The position numbers were made by a program, and so were the translations under genes. Positions 44,772 through 56,910 of a stretch of DNA of 64,000 nt are shown here, piece by piece (the first letter of the stretch is position 1; the number at the start of each line of letters is the position of its first letter). The notes under the pieces are model-generated. The model worked only from the letters and a program-made list of their open reading frames with translations. It made no database searches and was not told where the DNA came from. The DNA comes from Spirometra erinaceieuropaei (Eukaryota; Platyhelminthes; Cestoda; Diphyllobothriidea; Diphyllobothriidae), in assembly GCA_902702965.1 (NCBI GenBank), contig CACRXP010000167.1, forward strand, positions 174,652 through 238,651, written 5' to 3'.

Positions 44772-46839
44772 CAACAAGTTACTTGCAACTTATCCTGCTC
44801 CGTGAATAGCGACGAGTCTTATCGGTCTTGAAAACACCTCCCTGCTGTAGTCGCCGTCGAACTCGCTAATTATATCGTTTATATTGTGGAAAGGGTAACT
44901 GTTAGACATCTGGACTTCTACATACTTCGAAAAAGAGCTTAGGTCCAGATGATCAGTAATGACATAGAGCACAACGATGTGGTGTTTCTGCAGGTTTCAC
45001 AGAATAAGACTGATTTCGGTTCACCAAAAAATCGGCCGTTGTTAGGAGAAGGAGGAGGGAACCTTTGTGTCGACCATTGTCGAAAATGACTGTTAAACTG
45101 TCGTCTTTGAGAAGCGGCGGATAAAAAAATCATAGAGTTCCGGGTCCTTCAGCGATGGCGCCAATTTGTGCAATTGAGGCGTACTATTTCACTTCTTCTA
45201 ATTTGATTACTGCGCGCATCGTTTGCAGGAATGTTTATGGGGTTTGTCATGTCGGTTTGCAGTCGCCGCTAGGCCAGTAAAGGCAGTTATACAAGACGCA
45301 CTATGTCCCCGATTGGATACACATGCCCCCTATAGACCAGATCTTCTTAAACAATTTAATCAGAAAAAACATGCGTCGGGGGCCAGATTTCATGTATAAC
45401 CTGTGATGTGAAGGCATCTGGAAACAGAAAGGACCTAGAGCAGTCCGGTATCTCGTCATACCACGTCTATAATTCGTTCTGGACGCCACATTGTCAGCCC
45501 TTACCGGGCTCTCTCATTTCATAAGGACGAGCTCTGTACTTTATGATATGAAGCAATTAAAATTTTACATTATGCGTAGCTCCTGCAGTGTGCGTTTGCA
45601 CAGAGTCTACTCCTACATATCGAATTCCGAATCAAACGTCTATCATCGTCAGACTCTCAACTCTTTCACTGGCGGCCTTCTGCAAATACTTGCTCTGTAC
45701 TTGAGACGTATTGCGAGCAGAAGAAGGGGAGATTTAAATGGTTATTTCTGTCTAAGTGGCATGTCAGACCCCATATCCGGATCAATAAGGCTTCGGCTTG
45801 AGTCATACTAAGCACTGATCTTAAGACTGCGTCGTTGCCGCGATTATGAATTACCAATGAGGCAAGTGAATGGAGTTCAGTCGTCTGGCATGGTTTTGAG
45901 ATTGGAGAGGAGTGTTCAATTTTCCCTTAGTAGATCAAACGCGGGTGATCAAATAGGGGAGAAGAACTGATGATCGTGAAGGAGTATCCTCAAAATCAAT
46001 GCCGACTCATTATTCGTCGTCCGTAAACCACACCATCTCCAATGGCTTGAAAGGCCTTGTTTTGACTGGCTAGGCATTGGACCTAACCCACAATCAGTCG
46101 ATTCACGGACCCCAGACCCGTCATCCGTGACCAGGAATGTTGCCTATTAAAATCGTGTTTTCATTAGTTTCGAGTTAGGACTCTGCCAGTTGAGGGCGGG
46201 AAACAAGTGTGAGATCGCCGTTTCAGCCACCTTTTTCGTCGTCTTCGATTGTAGACTGTACTTTTCCATGCTAGCAACTACAAGTTCCCTAAACGGACTT
46301 CCTTGTACGAACACAAACTCGATGTTCTCTGCAGTGAAGCCAGACGGCAGAACTTCGTTTCCAGCTAACGACAGCCACTCTTCTGTTGTTTATATCTGAC
46401 CTGATTACGCCTGCACGTTTTGAACCGCGTTAAAATAGCAATCTACGGCGCCCTTTCCTCATCCTCTTTTTGTCGGTCTGACTGAATTAAGCTGGTTAAA
46501 GAAGCTTTTGGTTTTGCCGATGTAAGACATTGCGATAGGGAGATTTGACACTTGCACCGGTTGCTTCCCCATAACGTTAAAGGGCAAAATCTTGTCAACA
46601 TTAAATCACACCCAGACCCCGCACCCACCGGCAAGTGGGCGCAAAGGGCAGTCCGAGTTAGGCAAATCCCGGCAAAAAACCACTAATCTCCAAGAAAGCT
46701 GGCTTCGGCAGCACTTAGGATAACTGAGTAAAGGAAACCAGCTGGCCACAGTTAGCGTAAACGGACTCTAATGTCAACAAAACGCGCACAACCACATTCC
46801 TGGCTGTCTCAAACTGAACGCTTTTTGACTCGCAGCGCC

Positions 46840-47560
46840 CAGGTGTCGCATTGATCAGAAATAGGGTGAGTGCAGGTGTATGCGTGAGCATTTATCTGCA
46901 TCTCACTCATGTGAGAACCGAACCTCCCACCTCCGACCGAGCGAGAATTCGATGTTGTGAGGGGACCGGATCGTGTGTAGCACGGGTAGACGCGCCGTAT
47001 AGTTCTCTCAGCCATTTGGGCTCAACTAACTGACGGACTCTGGCAGCGGACTGTTGCCTACGGGAGGTAAAGGAGAGGGAGGTCGACTCTGGGGACTGCT
47101 TCTCCACGACACTCAACGCATAGTCCTCACCACTAGCAACTTTTTCCGCGCTCTTAAACTGTAACGGTGCGCCACAGTCCGTGGCTTGGAAGAACGCCCA
47201 ACAACCCGATAACGCGATCCTTTCAGGACAGAGAGGCTGCAACGGCCCCTTCCTGTGGCATCTATGGCACCCCCGCCCGCCCGGGTGGGATCCGAGTCGC
47301 CCCTATATTGGTCCTGCGGAAACCCAGTCCACCGTGAGCAAAGCAGACGCGTGTGGCACGCGTAGGCGGACTGCTTAGCTTTGTCAGCCACTATGCCTGA
47401 TCCCGCCTCCAGTCTTCCTGACTTTTCTGGACTTTGTCTGCACTGTCTATCCTCCCCCACGTAAGTGATGGAGGAGAGAGTGCAGCAAATGCTGCTCAAG
47501 CCACCGTCCCTGCGCCTACCGTGCAGTGGGGCACACGATGAACATCATCTTTCGTGTTGT
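46840..47560 (-). repeat. GC-rich dispersed repeat (family R), inverted copy
   Basis: The right end GGGGCACACGATGAACATCA...CCGAACTGTC (47524-47570) and GGAGGAGAGAGTGCAGC match the other family R copies in reverse. Several overlapping frames exist only because the DNA is GC-rich. Confidence 0.5.
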
Positions 47561-48436
47561 CCGAACTGTCATCATATCTGCCTAATCAGGACAGGAGTAT
47601 AGTCCTATTTCCGCACGATGGATGGACACCAGTAACTACGCACAATAAATTAACTTTAAGGATGGGCTGCAGAATGTAATTGATCTACCGAAAAGCGATA
47701 CAGACAAATCTGTTCACATTAATAGAGTCGGCTCCTGAGCTCTGTGCCGACACTACCCAACATCCTAATTTAAACCTAATTAGAACAACACACACCCTTT
47801 GTTGAGAGACCGGCTACCACCACGTTCACCATGTGTCCTTTCCCAGTTCTAGCTGGCGGTTATATTTTGCGCAATACAAACGCCGAACGGATTAAATTCC
47901 CCGTGTGTTATCCCGGGCGTCGATGAAATTTCGTTGTAGGAATTATGAAAAACACATAGTCTTTATTAAAGCTCCTGAAGCATTGGCAAAAATTCAGGTA
48001 TATGCCTTAGAAAAGAAAATCTGGCTTAAGTAACATTGCATTACTAATGAATGTGGAATAAAACATCGAGCGACTTTCTACCCTGTAGCACGCTCTTTTG
48101 TGCACTGTAAAATCCGGCAACTATTTGAGTCAATTTCACGCGCTATGGAGTAACTACTAAGTTTGAACATTTTTTTCATGACTATGTATGCTCATAAAAA
48201 ATTAAACTTTTGACAATAACGGGTTACTGATGCATAATTGCTATAGTAAATTACGCGCTTGTGTGCTTACGTCTGCGTTTATGCGGCACATTGGTACTAT
48301 GGTGTCCAGTAGTTCACTTATACGTTTGAAATCAAATCCATGTTACTACATGTTCCTGTAGTCGTTTAATCGCGGAATATGGGAGAACTTTCCTAATATC
48401 AATGAATATCGCGTTGCAACCATAGGGGTTTGCACG

Positions 48437-48714
48437 NNNNNNNNNNNNNNNNNNNNNNNNNNNNNNNNNNNNNNNNNNNNNNNNNNNNNNNNNNNNNNNN
48501 NNNNNNNNNNNNNNNNNNNNNNNNNNNNNNNNNNNNNNNNNNNNNNNNNNNNNNNNNNNNNNNNNNNNNNNNNNNNNNNNNNNNNNNNNNNNNNNNNNNN
48601 NNNNNNNNNNNNNNNNNNNNNNNNNNNNNNNNNNNNNNNNNNNNNNNNNNNNNNNNNNNNNNNNNNNNNNNNNNNNNNNNNNNNNNNNNNNNNNNNNNNN
48701 NNNNNNNNNNNNNN
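48437..48714. other. Assembly gap (278 N)
   Basis: A run of N. It lies inside calsyntenin intron 3, between unplaced sequence and a family R repeat. Confidence 0.99.
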
Positions 48715-48940
48715 CACCACACAGCCCTGGTTTATAACGCTCACTGAGTAGGATTTTACACAACAGGAAAAAAGGGGTGACCCGGATCCTAGTTGGTGTG
48801 GCGTAAGCCTGTACCTGAGCGTGCGCCACACCCCAAATGCTGGTATTCGTCACGGATGCACATTCCCAGGATCTGGCTCTGTGTTGGTCCAGCGCCTCTA
48901 CAGCATAGCCTGTTTTAGGGGCACACGAGACATACCTGTA
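48715..48940 (+). repeat. GC-rich dispersed repeat (family R), 3' part
   Basis: CACCACACAGCCCTGG, TAGGATTTTACACAACAGGA, CGGATCCTAGTTGGTGTGGC and TGTTTTAGGGGCACAC match 60893-61117 in order. The assembly gap removes the rest. Confidence 0.6.
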
Positions 48941-48942
48941 TA

Positions 48943-49904
48943 CAGTGTGAGACCGATCTCACGAAGTGTTGGCAGAAGTTTTGAAATGCGTTTTCGATTA
49001 TGAAGGATTTCTTAGGTTGGGTTGTAATAATGATTATTGCGAGACATAATCCCATAGTATTTCAAACTTGGCAGGATGTCGGCTTTTAAATGCCTTCTTT
49101 TTGACTTCCTGCAGGGACAAAACTCGGTAAAAAGGACTACTTAAGTAGCATGCATTTTCACATTGATATATTTTATAGAAAACATGCACAAAAATATGCT
49201 TTGTTTTACTCGTTTTGTAGAAAATCACACTGTCTTTAGATGTTATGTCTTAAGAAAGATTGTCTGTCGGTTTTAAGAAAGTTTCTAATTGTGAGGCTTT
49301 TAAGACCGTTCGATGTCCACACACAGCATCGCACGTGTCCGTTTGCCAATGCTACTCATGATATCTACAGCATAGGCTGCATGCATTGCAAAATTTTATG
49401 AACTCAACATGGTATCTTCTTAAGGGCATGAGGGAATATATGATTTTCTTACTCGGAAAGCATGCACCTTTCAGACTGAAACCGTTCAACGCTAATTCAA
49501 CTGTTGATCTAACTCAAAATTATTCGGGAATTGAAAAACTTTTTCAAAGCCTAAATATATCTCTTCTTCGAGTACAAAGTATGAAGACAACGTGATTTTC
49601 TATCAAACGAGTAAGAGACAGCACATTTCTGTGCATTTCTTCTATAAAATATGTTTGAATTTATAAGACCACCGAAAATCAATGTGAAAAATGCATGCAA
49701 ATTAAAGGGTCATTTTTGCCGAGAACGTTTTCTGTACGAGGCCAAAAAGAAGTATATTCAAAAGCCGACATCCTGACGAGTCCGAAATGCAAGGGGATTA
49801 GATCGCAGGATAAGCATCATTACAATCCCACCTAAGTAATCCTTCCTAATGGAAAACGCATTTCTGAATTTCAGTCAACACGTCATGAGATTGGTCGCGC
49901 ACTG
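48943..49904. mobile_element. Palindromic element, copy 3 (about 962 bp)
   Basis: Ends are CAGTGTGAGACCGATCTCAC and ATGAGATTGGTCGCGCACTG, with TA directly flanking both sides (48941-48942 and 49905-49906). Arms carry GCGTTTTCGATTA(T/G)GAAGGATT and its inverse (ATCCTTCCTAATGGAAAACGC) and a perfect CTACTTAAGTAG at 49137-49148. It inserted into or at the edge of a family R repeat. Non-coding. Confidence 0.85.
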
Positions 49905-49949
49905 TATGAGATTCACGCCGTAGATTGGAAACTTATTCCAACGATATCT

Positions 49950-52270
49950 CGCACACCAAACGGGGAAATACAATCTGACTCGGTCCGAAGGTTTTGGTGA
50001 TTAGAAGTTCCGACATTTTTGGCCCAGGAAAGTGGAAGAAAATACATTTCACGAAGGCGTAATGCAAATCCTGGTGTTTGTTATTTTCATTTTATTTTGC
50101 ATGTATGTAACTACGTTTTGTGAAATGGATAATCGCAACAAGAATATTTCCAATAAAGAAAGACCCCAACCGTTTCATTTGGCCAATGACTGGAGAGTCA
50201 GCCTTAAAACGCCCAGGAGCAAGGACTCGCTTCTTTCATGAAGCTGCAGGGTTGCATTTCCGTGCATTATCGCTAAATATCGTCAAAGCAACCATTTATC
50301 GAGTCTGCGATGCGTTCGCGGGACCTAATGCAGTCTCTACTCGATACCGGTCGATGTTGAAGTGCCCTCTCCCCGAAAGCCGCAAAAGAAGCATTTTAAT
50401 CCATTTATTCGGAAGACAGATCCCCATCTTTTTCCACACGCACACAAGGCAGTAAGTAGCACTATGCCCACTTTATAACAGAATCTTTACGACCAGATAA
50501 GGCTCGACCTTGCCTGTTTTAAAATGCGCGTATCCTTTTATGCCAGTTCCTCTGACTGAAGACAGTTTACTTGAGGTAGAATTGTCCATTTCCGTGATTT
50601 TTTCTTATCGGACATTCTCTGCATTCACCAAAAGTGTTATCAGAGTATGTTCTCCGAACAGGAGGACAAAAGGGAGCACGTCTTCTCTGCGGTCTAATTA
50701 AATTCGCCACACGCATACACGCACTTACACACATCGCATCAACAGCCAGATTAACCGTCTGAAAAGTGGCACTTCGCTCCTCGCTGGGGATTTGAGCTAG
50801 ACAGTGCAGAGCGAAACAGGCATGCGCGATCATTTACAGGAGACCCGATTTTGACGCCATTGCTGACTCAGCTGTGAGCGTTTGATTAAACCACAAGGCG
50901 TGCCAGCCAGAGTTCTCGCATACACATTCAGTCGCGCAAGCAGAATCACACGCAAGTGACTGCGCACTTCTGGGTATTCACTGCATTCACCTCCGCTTAA
51001 CTTCACCTATATAAATATGAGTTGTTCGTGCGCTGATTGGCACTTGCGTGAATGCTCGGGGGCTTCAGGACACGCGCCTAAATTCGTCTGAAAGAACTTC
51101 CTTCTGATAGTTAACCGACATCTCTACTGGCCTGTGTTACGGGCTGTAGGCGCATCAGCTTACTCCGAGTTATTTAACTATATTATTGAATGACTAATGT
51201 TCGGTAGTGAAACGTTTGTCAAGGAAGACGCAGTAGACTGTAGAGGCTGCTTTCAGAGGACCTTCTTTTTGAACTAGCCACACTCGGATCCTCTGCTATT
51301 CTGTCAACCGGTCAAATTGGTGGATTCACATTCCTGCGTCATTAAGTGCCGGAGTTTTGGGCCAAATAGGCTGAGGGTGGCCTTTATCGTGTGCCCATTC
51401 ACCAAGTGCTGCCGCCGTACGACGAATCAGTCGGAATTGCCCACTCTTTTTTTCCTCGTCGTTTTCAGCAGCATGTGTGTGTTAATGAACCGTCAAAAGG
51501 CAGAACGCGACCTCCGTAACTCGATTTGCCATCAAGTTAGGTGACTGAGTGGAACTTCAACTCGACTTCCAGTACTCCCAGGTTATCAACTGCGTCTATG
51601 GCCAGAGAATGTCTGGAGGCCATTAATTCTTCTAACGTCGAATGCCACGTTTTTTGTCCTTTATGCACAGCATCAGTAATCGTAAACCTAGTAACAGCTT
51701 AAATAAAAATAAGACGTACTACTGAAGAAGCGATCTTCCAAATCAGTTTACTCAGGTGACTCGTGAACGGTGCATCGGGAGACAACATTATATTTATTTT
51801 CACTTATGTAACCTTCTTTAAATTATTATTTTCTACTTTCAAAAATGTTGTACAAGGTGTCATGGGTATCGGCGCGTACTGCGCTACCGTAGCACTGATC
51901 GCTTTGGGTGACAACAGCCTAATTCCATAGATGACTTCCAGCTGATTCTGACGCTCCATAAGTAGTAATTTCTGAAAGTCAACTTTCAGAGCAGCCAGTA
52001 TATAAACCTGCTTTTATTTTCCTGGTATTTTTGATTAACGCTCAACTCCATCATCCGAGACAGCGATGGGATCGATTAAGAATTCAAAACGTCGTTCAAC
52101 CGAAGTTCTTGTTCCAACAATCGACTCCCCCCTTTTCCCAGCCATAAGAATAAACTGAATGTCAGCAAAGTTAGCAATTTTGTGTGTTGCAGGTTTTTTA
52201 TTACCATTCATTGACATATGCGTCCACTATCACCAGCTATTTTTCCGTCGTTTTTTTTCCAAAATATTTA
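49950..52270. other. Calsyntenin intron 3, no recognised element
   Basis: A small plus-strand frame at 50062-50241 begins with a hydrophobic stretch (MQILVFVIFILFCMYVTTFC), but no splice partner or homology is visible. Nothing else stands out. Confidence 0.4.
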
Positions 52271-52272
52271 GA

Positions 52273-52649
52273 TAGGACTGACTTATGTGGCCCCTTATGC
52301 AAGAGAAGAGTACAGGAACCGCCTACGATACGGGTTGCTTTGGGCCAACTTCCAGTGAAATTAGGGTTAGGGTTAGGTTAAGGGTTAGGTTTGAGTCTAG
52401 ATTTAAAGTCAGCAGTAAGGTAAGCCATGATCAAGTTTGGGCTTAAGGTATGGGCTAGTTTTAACAGCAAATTTAAGGTTTGGGGTCAAGATCGGGGCAG
52501 CGGTTTTGTTTTATATGAGGGTTTTCGTTGGGGTTAAGACAAGGAAATATTTTGCCCTTTCGGGAATTATGCGCAGATCCACTTTCATTGCTTAGGTGGG
52601 GCGTACCTAGTCCCATGACCTCCTTAGGGGGCCACATAAGTTAGTCCTA
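52273..52649. mobile_element. MITE-like element with 25-bp terminal inverted repeats
   Basis: TAGGACTGACTTATGTGGCC at 52273 onward is matched in reverse by GGCCACATAAGTTAGTCCTA ending at 52649. The interior starts with a telomere-like TTAGGG run and continues with degenerate GGTTAAGG/GGGGTTAAG motifs. It is about 377 bp, non-coding, and located about 125 bp upstream of calsyntenin exon 4. Confidence 0.7.
52361..52390 (+). repeat. Telomere-like TTAGGG repeats
   Basis: TTAGGGTTAGGGTTAGGTTA followed by AGGGTTAGGT. TTAGGG is the flatworm and vertebrate telomere unit. Here it is embedded inside the MITE-like element, so it is not a chromosome end. Confidence 0.7.
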
Positions 52650-52774
52650 CCAAAATTTATACCATTCCACGCCAGTGCATCTCGTTGATGTGCGGTCGGA
52701 TCACTTAAACCGAGGAAAGGCGTATAGCACAACAGGTACTGCTTAAACAGCATTTCCTCATCATCTCTTTTTAG

Positions 52775-52989
52775 AGTTCTTGTGGAGGTAACGAGTCAAA
52801 GCAATGACAACATCGAATTCACACAGGATGAGTATAAGTTCTTCGCTGTCACCTACACTCCGGTGGGCAGTATTGTCGGCAAGGTTACAATCCTCAATGC
52901 CCCTCAGAACAGCGATCCGGAGGGTCAAGGACGGTGTGGCTTTTCCATTCGTTCGGGCGACATGGTCCCCTTCACCATTGACCCACAAG
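52775..52989 (+). CDS. CLSTN: Calsyntenin, exon 4 (second cadherin repeat)
   Basis: The acceptor is CATCTCTTTTTAG. Its first base completes the CG from exon 3 to give R. It then reads VLVEVTSQSNDNIEFTQDEY, TPVGSIVGKVTI, GRCGFSIRSGDMVPFTIDPQ. The VPFTID-x-x-G end matches the VPFTVDKDG motif of calsyntenin cadherin repeat 2. Ends phase 1 at CAAG/GTAGAC. A 129-nt intron follows. Confidence 0.9.
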
Positions 52990-53118
52990 GTAGACTGCGC
53001 TGCCAACCGACTTCCCACTTCTCTACCCTGCTGCTGTGCCGACCTGTTTTCGTATTTACTAGTCCATCTACTCACTGCTAGCCTGTAAGAGGCTGACGTA
53101 ACTTTTATGTGTCTACAG

Positions 53119-53274
53119 GTGTTCTACGAGTGGGTAGAGTACTGACGACCAGTTCACCGAAGGCCTTCCGATTCCAGGTTCAGTTTACGGACTGTCTGGC
53201 CAGGACGCCCAGAATTAAACTTGCGACAGTCGAAGTGGACTTGATTCAAACCAGCTGCCAGTCCAAGTGGGAAG
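53119..53274 (+). CDS. CLSTN: Calsyntenin, exon 5 (end of second cadherin repeat)
   Basis: It encodes GVLRVGRVLTTSSPKAFRFQ, VQFTDCLARTPRIKLATVEV and TSCQSKWE. The TDC corresponds to the AYDC of vertebrate proteins, followed by the x-KLATVxVxI-like strand and the cysteine preceding the linker. The donor GGAAG/GTAAGT leaves phase 1. Intron 5 runs 53275-55416. Confidence 0.9.
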
Positions 53275-53511
53275 GTAAGTCATGTGCTTTGCTTATAATT
53301 GTGCTGTGAGCTGCCTCGAGGACAGAGTGCGGGATTGCGTTATTTTCTGATTACTTCTAAGCGCCTTCAACTCCACAAATAGGGATGATTTTTGTTAACT
53401 CAGGAAAACAAAATAAAGCTACGTTTCCAGATGTAACTACACGTTCATGTCTAAGAGAAGACTACAGAGAAAGTATTTTTATAGACGGCAGCCAAAAAAG
53501 ACTAGTTTTGT

Positions 53512-53964
53512 TTAATTACTGACTAATTCCGGGTGTAGGGAGCAATTATTACAGGTGGAATTGCGCTGATATACGGGCCGGTTTAGGTAAGGGTTGCAGT
53601 TGTGGCACGGCAATTGGTAGGGCCTCCAGGAATTTGGCACGAGGCCATCTGTAGCGGGAGGATATTTATGCCTTTGATCGTCCACGCTGACTAGAAAATT
53701 GATTAAATTGCATGATTTCGCAGCAATTTTACTCATTTCGAGCTGCATCGGGAAAAGCGCATTTGAGGAGTTATGTCTAAGATACTTTACTTGAGTGTGT
53801 ACATCGACCGCCGCAATAAGGTATTTCCACCGAACAAAGCCATTTAGCTGGGGGAAGGATCCACCGTCGGAAGCCCCATTTAGTCCAAGTTCTCCGACTC
53901 CGAACAGATCTACTGCAAGGCCAGGGATCTGAGCATCTGCTAGATAAGCCCTTTCTCTATCCTT
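53512..53964 (-). CDS. Antisense exon-like open frame in calsyntenin intron 5, function unknown
   Basis: On the minus strand a plausible acceptor (CTTATCTAGCAG, ending 53935) opens 140 or more codons free of stops, with protein-like composition: IPGLAVDLFGVGELGLNGAS, GGSFPQLNGFVRWKYLIAAV, LEMSKIAAKSCNLINFLVSV, DGLVPNSWRPYQLPCHNCNP and a closing STCNNCSLHPEL before a TAA at 53512-53514. Two CxxC pairs are present. I do not recognise the family. It may be a terminal exon of an antisense gene, a processed pseudogene piece or part of an unknown mobile element. No AATAAA follows. Confidence 0.35.
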   Translation of the reverse strand, partial: KDRERAYLADAQIPGLAVDLFGVGELGLNGASDGGSFPQLNGFVRWKYLIAAVDVHTQVKYLRHNSSNALFPMQLEMSKIAAKSCNLINFLVSVDDQRHKYPPATDGLVPNSWRPYQLPCHNCNPYLNRPVYQRNSTCNNCSLHPELVSN

Positions 53965-54749
53965 TTTATTATTGTCTATCAAAACGTTTTATGACTTGCA
54001 TTGTCACCATTGTTCACACCTTCCGCCGGTTCATTTAGCTCAAACAACCCACTGGGTTCCTTATTTGTTGATTTTTCAGTTTTTTCCCGAGACTACTTAT
54101 CATATATGCGTTTGTTACAATTAAAGTCTCTTGACTAGATTCATTGTCTACGTTTTGTGAACGCAATTGTCGTTGAAACAGGCACCAGAGCTTATAGTCG
54201 TTACAGTCAACTGTTTAAAAATTCTGCTGTTTTAAAAGATCTGCTTATTTTGTGAACCACTACCACTCCTTCCCGGAATTTTCTGGACCTTTTTTGATAA
54301 GTGAGTGCATTCTGCTTCGAAAATATCCTGACTTATGATAATTATCAACTGCGACATTTTATGCGCTTTTGCGTTACATGAGAAAAGTCGTTTATCGACA
54401 GTGCAGACGCAGTGTAATCAGCCTCAAAATGGGTTTCCACGATAACTGCATACCTTCGGCAGCATTTTTGAAGCTCGTTCGCCCAATTCGCACGCGCTAC
54501 TGCATTACCCGGCCACCGTTGTCGATCGATCGTCTAACCAGTGGCACCCTCACACGGCTGGGCAAATTCTTCAGCGACTTTGACCTTTGCTTTACTGCCG
54601 GATGACCAACTCCTACGTCCACCAATCCCCACGTCTTTAATTTCGACTGGCCCAGGATTGTTATTTTGTCATTTTAACTGTGCTTGGTTGCGTCAAATGG
54701 CTACCCCCCCGGACCTGAAGGGAAAGGCTCATGATCTTCAAAATATCAG

Positions 54750-55180
54750 CCCATAAACCAGTCTACTCTCCGACAGTTCGGCCGTCGTTGTCAGCCATGT
54801 CCACCATCTGCTCCACAGCAGACTGAGAGCAGGCACGATGACTTTTTCGTGAATTGGTTTATGGAGGTGGCCGACTTGCACAGCATCTATCGCACTCTCT
54901 CCTCCGCCTGAGCCTGGTGTCAAGATAAAATCAGTAAGAACAAAGACGAGAGAGGGCGCAGCTGGTTGGCACGATCCGGCTTGCATCTAGTCGTACTACC
55001 ACACCGTCTGGTCCACAATGAACACTTGACCAAAATTTCAACCAACAAAAACGACTCAGGATGAGGATGCACAAGTCGCTGGGCAACCGTGCAAACGGCC
55101 CGTATACGCAGCGAGAGCGCAAACGCATGAACCAGCAGGGAACCAGGTGCTAGAGAACTGCCTCCGCACACCACGCTGCG
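54750..55180 (+). repeat. GC-rich dispersed repeat (family R)
   Basis: GACAGTTCGGCCGTCGTTGT, CATGTCCACCATCTGCTCC, GCAGACTGAGAGCAGGCACG, CGACTTGCACAGCATCTATC and CCACACCGTCTGGTCCACAA follow the same order as at 60690-60915. Confidence 0.55.
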
Positions 55181-55416
55181 AGAACCATGGTTTGCTGAAT
55201 CGTGGCATAGCAGTCTACTCCTTAAAAGGTGTTAGGTCGTATTATTTTTGGATTTTTATGTCCTGCATATGGCCCTAAATGTTCGTCTTTCCATGACATC
55301 GGAAGGTTGAAAGCGCGGGATATCGCCACGCTGCCGTTTCTTGCATCGAACCGATGCACGCAGAGCATCGCCGTAGTCATAACTTATATCACATATGCAT
55401 TCTTCTGTTCCATCAG

Positions 55417-55641
55417 GTCTTCCGCAAAAAATTGACGTAAATCCAAACAGACGGCGACCCGAACATCTCCTGTGGCCGCCCAACTTCTCGTTGCACACGT
55501 GTGGAGAGGGCTGCATAAATCCCACAATTCAGGCAGAACTCAGTCTTCACTCTGTCAGGCCGGATCTACCGCTGGTCACAGCCACCACCTCCAACTGCCG
55601 GCACGACCCCGAGAGTCTGCACAAGCAGCGGAAACTCTGTG
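55417..55641 (+). CDS. CLSTN: Calsyntenin, exon 6 (linker before the LamG domain)
   Basis: It encodes GLPQKIDVNPNRRRPEHLLW, PPNFSLHTCGEGC, IQAELSLHSV and SNCRHDPESLHKQRKLC. This parallels the calsyntenin linker (FPNIHLETC, VQATVELET, C-x-x-x-x-x-SEKSLHRLCG). The acceptor is TGTTCCATCAG and the donor TGTG/GTAGGT, phase 1. Intron 6 is 3133 nt and contains SINEs and palindromic copy 4. Confidence 0.9.
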
Positions 55642-55899
55642 GTAGGTTTTGGAGAGAAAGCGATTTCAGTTTTCGGGTCCCTACCAGGTGCGTTTGTGTT
55701 CACGTGCTGCGCGGTGCAATTGGCTGCAGAGAACAGAAGATGCGCAATTGCTGGTAGATCTGAGGCGAATTAATCTACCCAACTCCAGTCCCCCTCCCCC
55801 CCCCACATTCTTAGAATATACCTCTCGGGCAGTCATTAATCTTGACTGCAGGGCGGCACTCATGCGGTTTCACCTCGTCCTCCAGCTTTATTTTAAAGC

Positions 55900-56215
55900 A
55901 AAATGTTATTACTGACAAAGACAAGGGAGACTGGAATGGCCAGTTGTGGCCACGGAACTCACTCGTTCCGATGTGCCCTACGGACTCTCTTGCGAGCCCA
56001 AATTAGCAGCCGCACAGCGGCGCATGATATAGGCAGAATGGTATTACCGACAAAAACAAGGGAGACTGAAGTGACTATTTCGGGTTTATTAGCCGTCGTC
56101 AGCCAGTCATACCCAACCCCGAAGTGTGAAACACCCGGGACTCGATCCCGCAACCTGTTAGTTAGAAATCCAACAACTCCAACCGCTGAGCCACGGCTTC
56201 GTTGACCTGTCGGTT
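55900..56215 (-). repeat. SINE family A, reverse copy with tRNA head
   Basis: Reverse-oriented body (CCGACAAAAACAAGGGAGAC, TTTATTAGCCGTCGTCAGCC) and head with inverted B box (GGGACTCGATCCC) and A box (AACCGCTGAGCCACGG). A second body fragment with the palindrome region lies at 55900-56030. Confidence 0.7.
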
Positions 56216-56259
56216 ACGATCTGGAATGTACAGCGGTAGAGGGGCGTCCACCTATCGCT

Positions 56260-56520
56260 CACAGTTAGACTTCTAACAGGTGGCGAGATCGAGCCCCAGG
56301 TGTTCCACACATCGGGGTTGGGTATAAAAGGCTGACGATGGCTAATAAGCCAGAAGTGGTCACTCCAGTCTCCCGTGTTTTTGTCGGTAATACCATTCTG
56401 CCTATATCATGCGCCGCTGTGCGACTACTGATTGGGCTCGAGAGAGAGAGGCCGTAGGGCAAAACGAGACCGGTAGTTCCGTAAGAACGATCGGTGAGCG
56501 CTCCTCTATCATTATTTTAA
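56260..56520 (+). repeat. SINE family A, forward copy (3' complete)
   Basis: B-box relative GAGATCGAGCCCC, body GGCTAATAAGCCAGAAGTGG to GTCGGTAATACCATTCTGCC, then TATATCATGCGCCGCTGTGC, the palindrome region GGGCTCGAGAGAGAGAGGCC and GATCGGTGAGCGCTCCTCTA. With the reverse copy it forms a head-to-head pair. Confidence 0.7.
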
Positions 56521-56910
56521 AGCCCACACGGGCAGTAGCATATCGGCTGATAGTCAATAATTACTTTATTTCAGGTATATCGCCAGGGAACAGAAATTGC
56601 CGTGAGCTCGTAGTTTAAACAGCAGAGAGTTTGACTCCCCGAAGCAGATGGACCAAGGTGACCCAGGTTTACATTTTAAATTGTCTTGCTTGTACTTGGG
56701 CCATGGTCAGACATGACTATCCTCGTCTTCCGTACACCTTTTGTGCCGAATTCCCTGAGTGAATGCACTGACTAAACAAAATATTACTGGAAACGTTCAT
56801 GAGTTTATCGAGTTAATTCATAACCGGTCACACAGACTATTTCACTGTCAGCATGCTAGTGCAGAACACGTGACGAATTTCCTACGGATAACTTATCGGT
56901 AACCTACATA

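Noticed and set aside
46907..47499. Overlapping minus-strand frames of 111-128 codons
   Set aside because: They lie in the GC-rich repeat family R and are not conserved between its copies.
48332..48853. Open frames of 105-173 codons on both strands
   Set aside because: They run through the N gap and exist only because N does not give stop codons.
50062..50241. Small frame with a hydrophobic N-terminus resembling a signal or membrane segment
   Set aside because: No splice partner, no poly(A) context and no recognisable homology; AT-rich DNA often encodes hydrophobic runs.
52782..53088. Alternative plus-strand and minus-strand frames over exon 4
   Set aside because: The frame that continues the conserved cadherin sequence uses the splice donor at 52990; the others are shadows.
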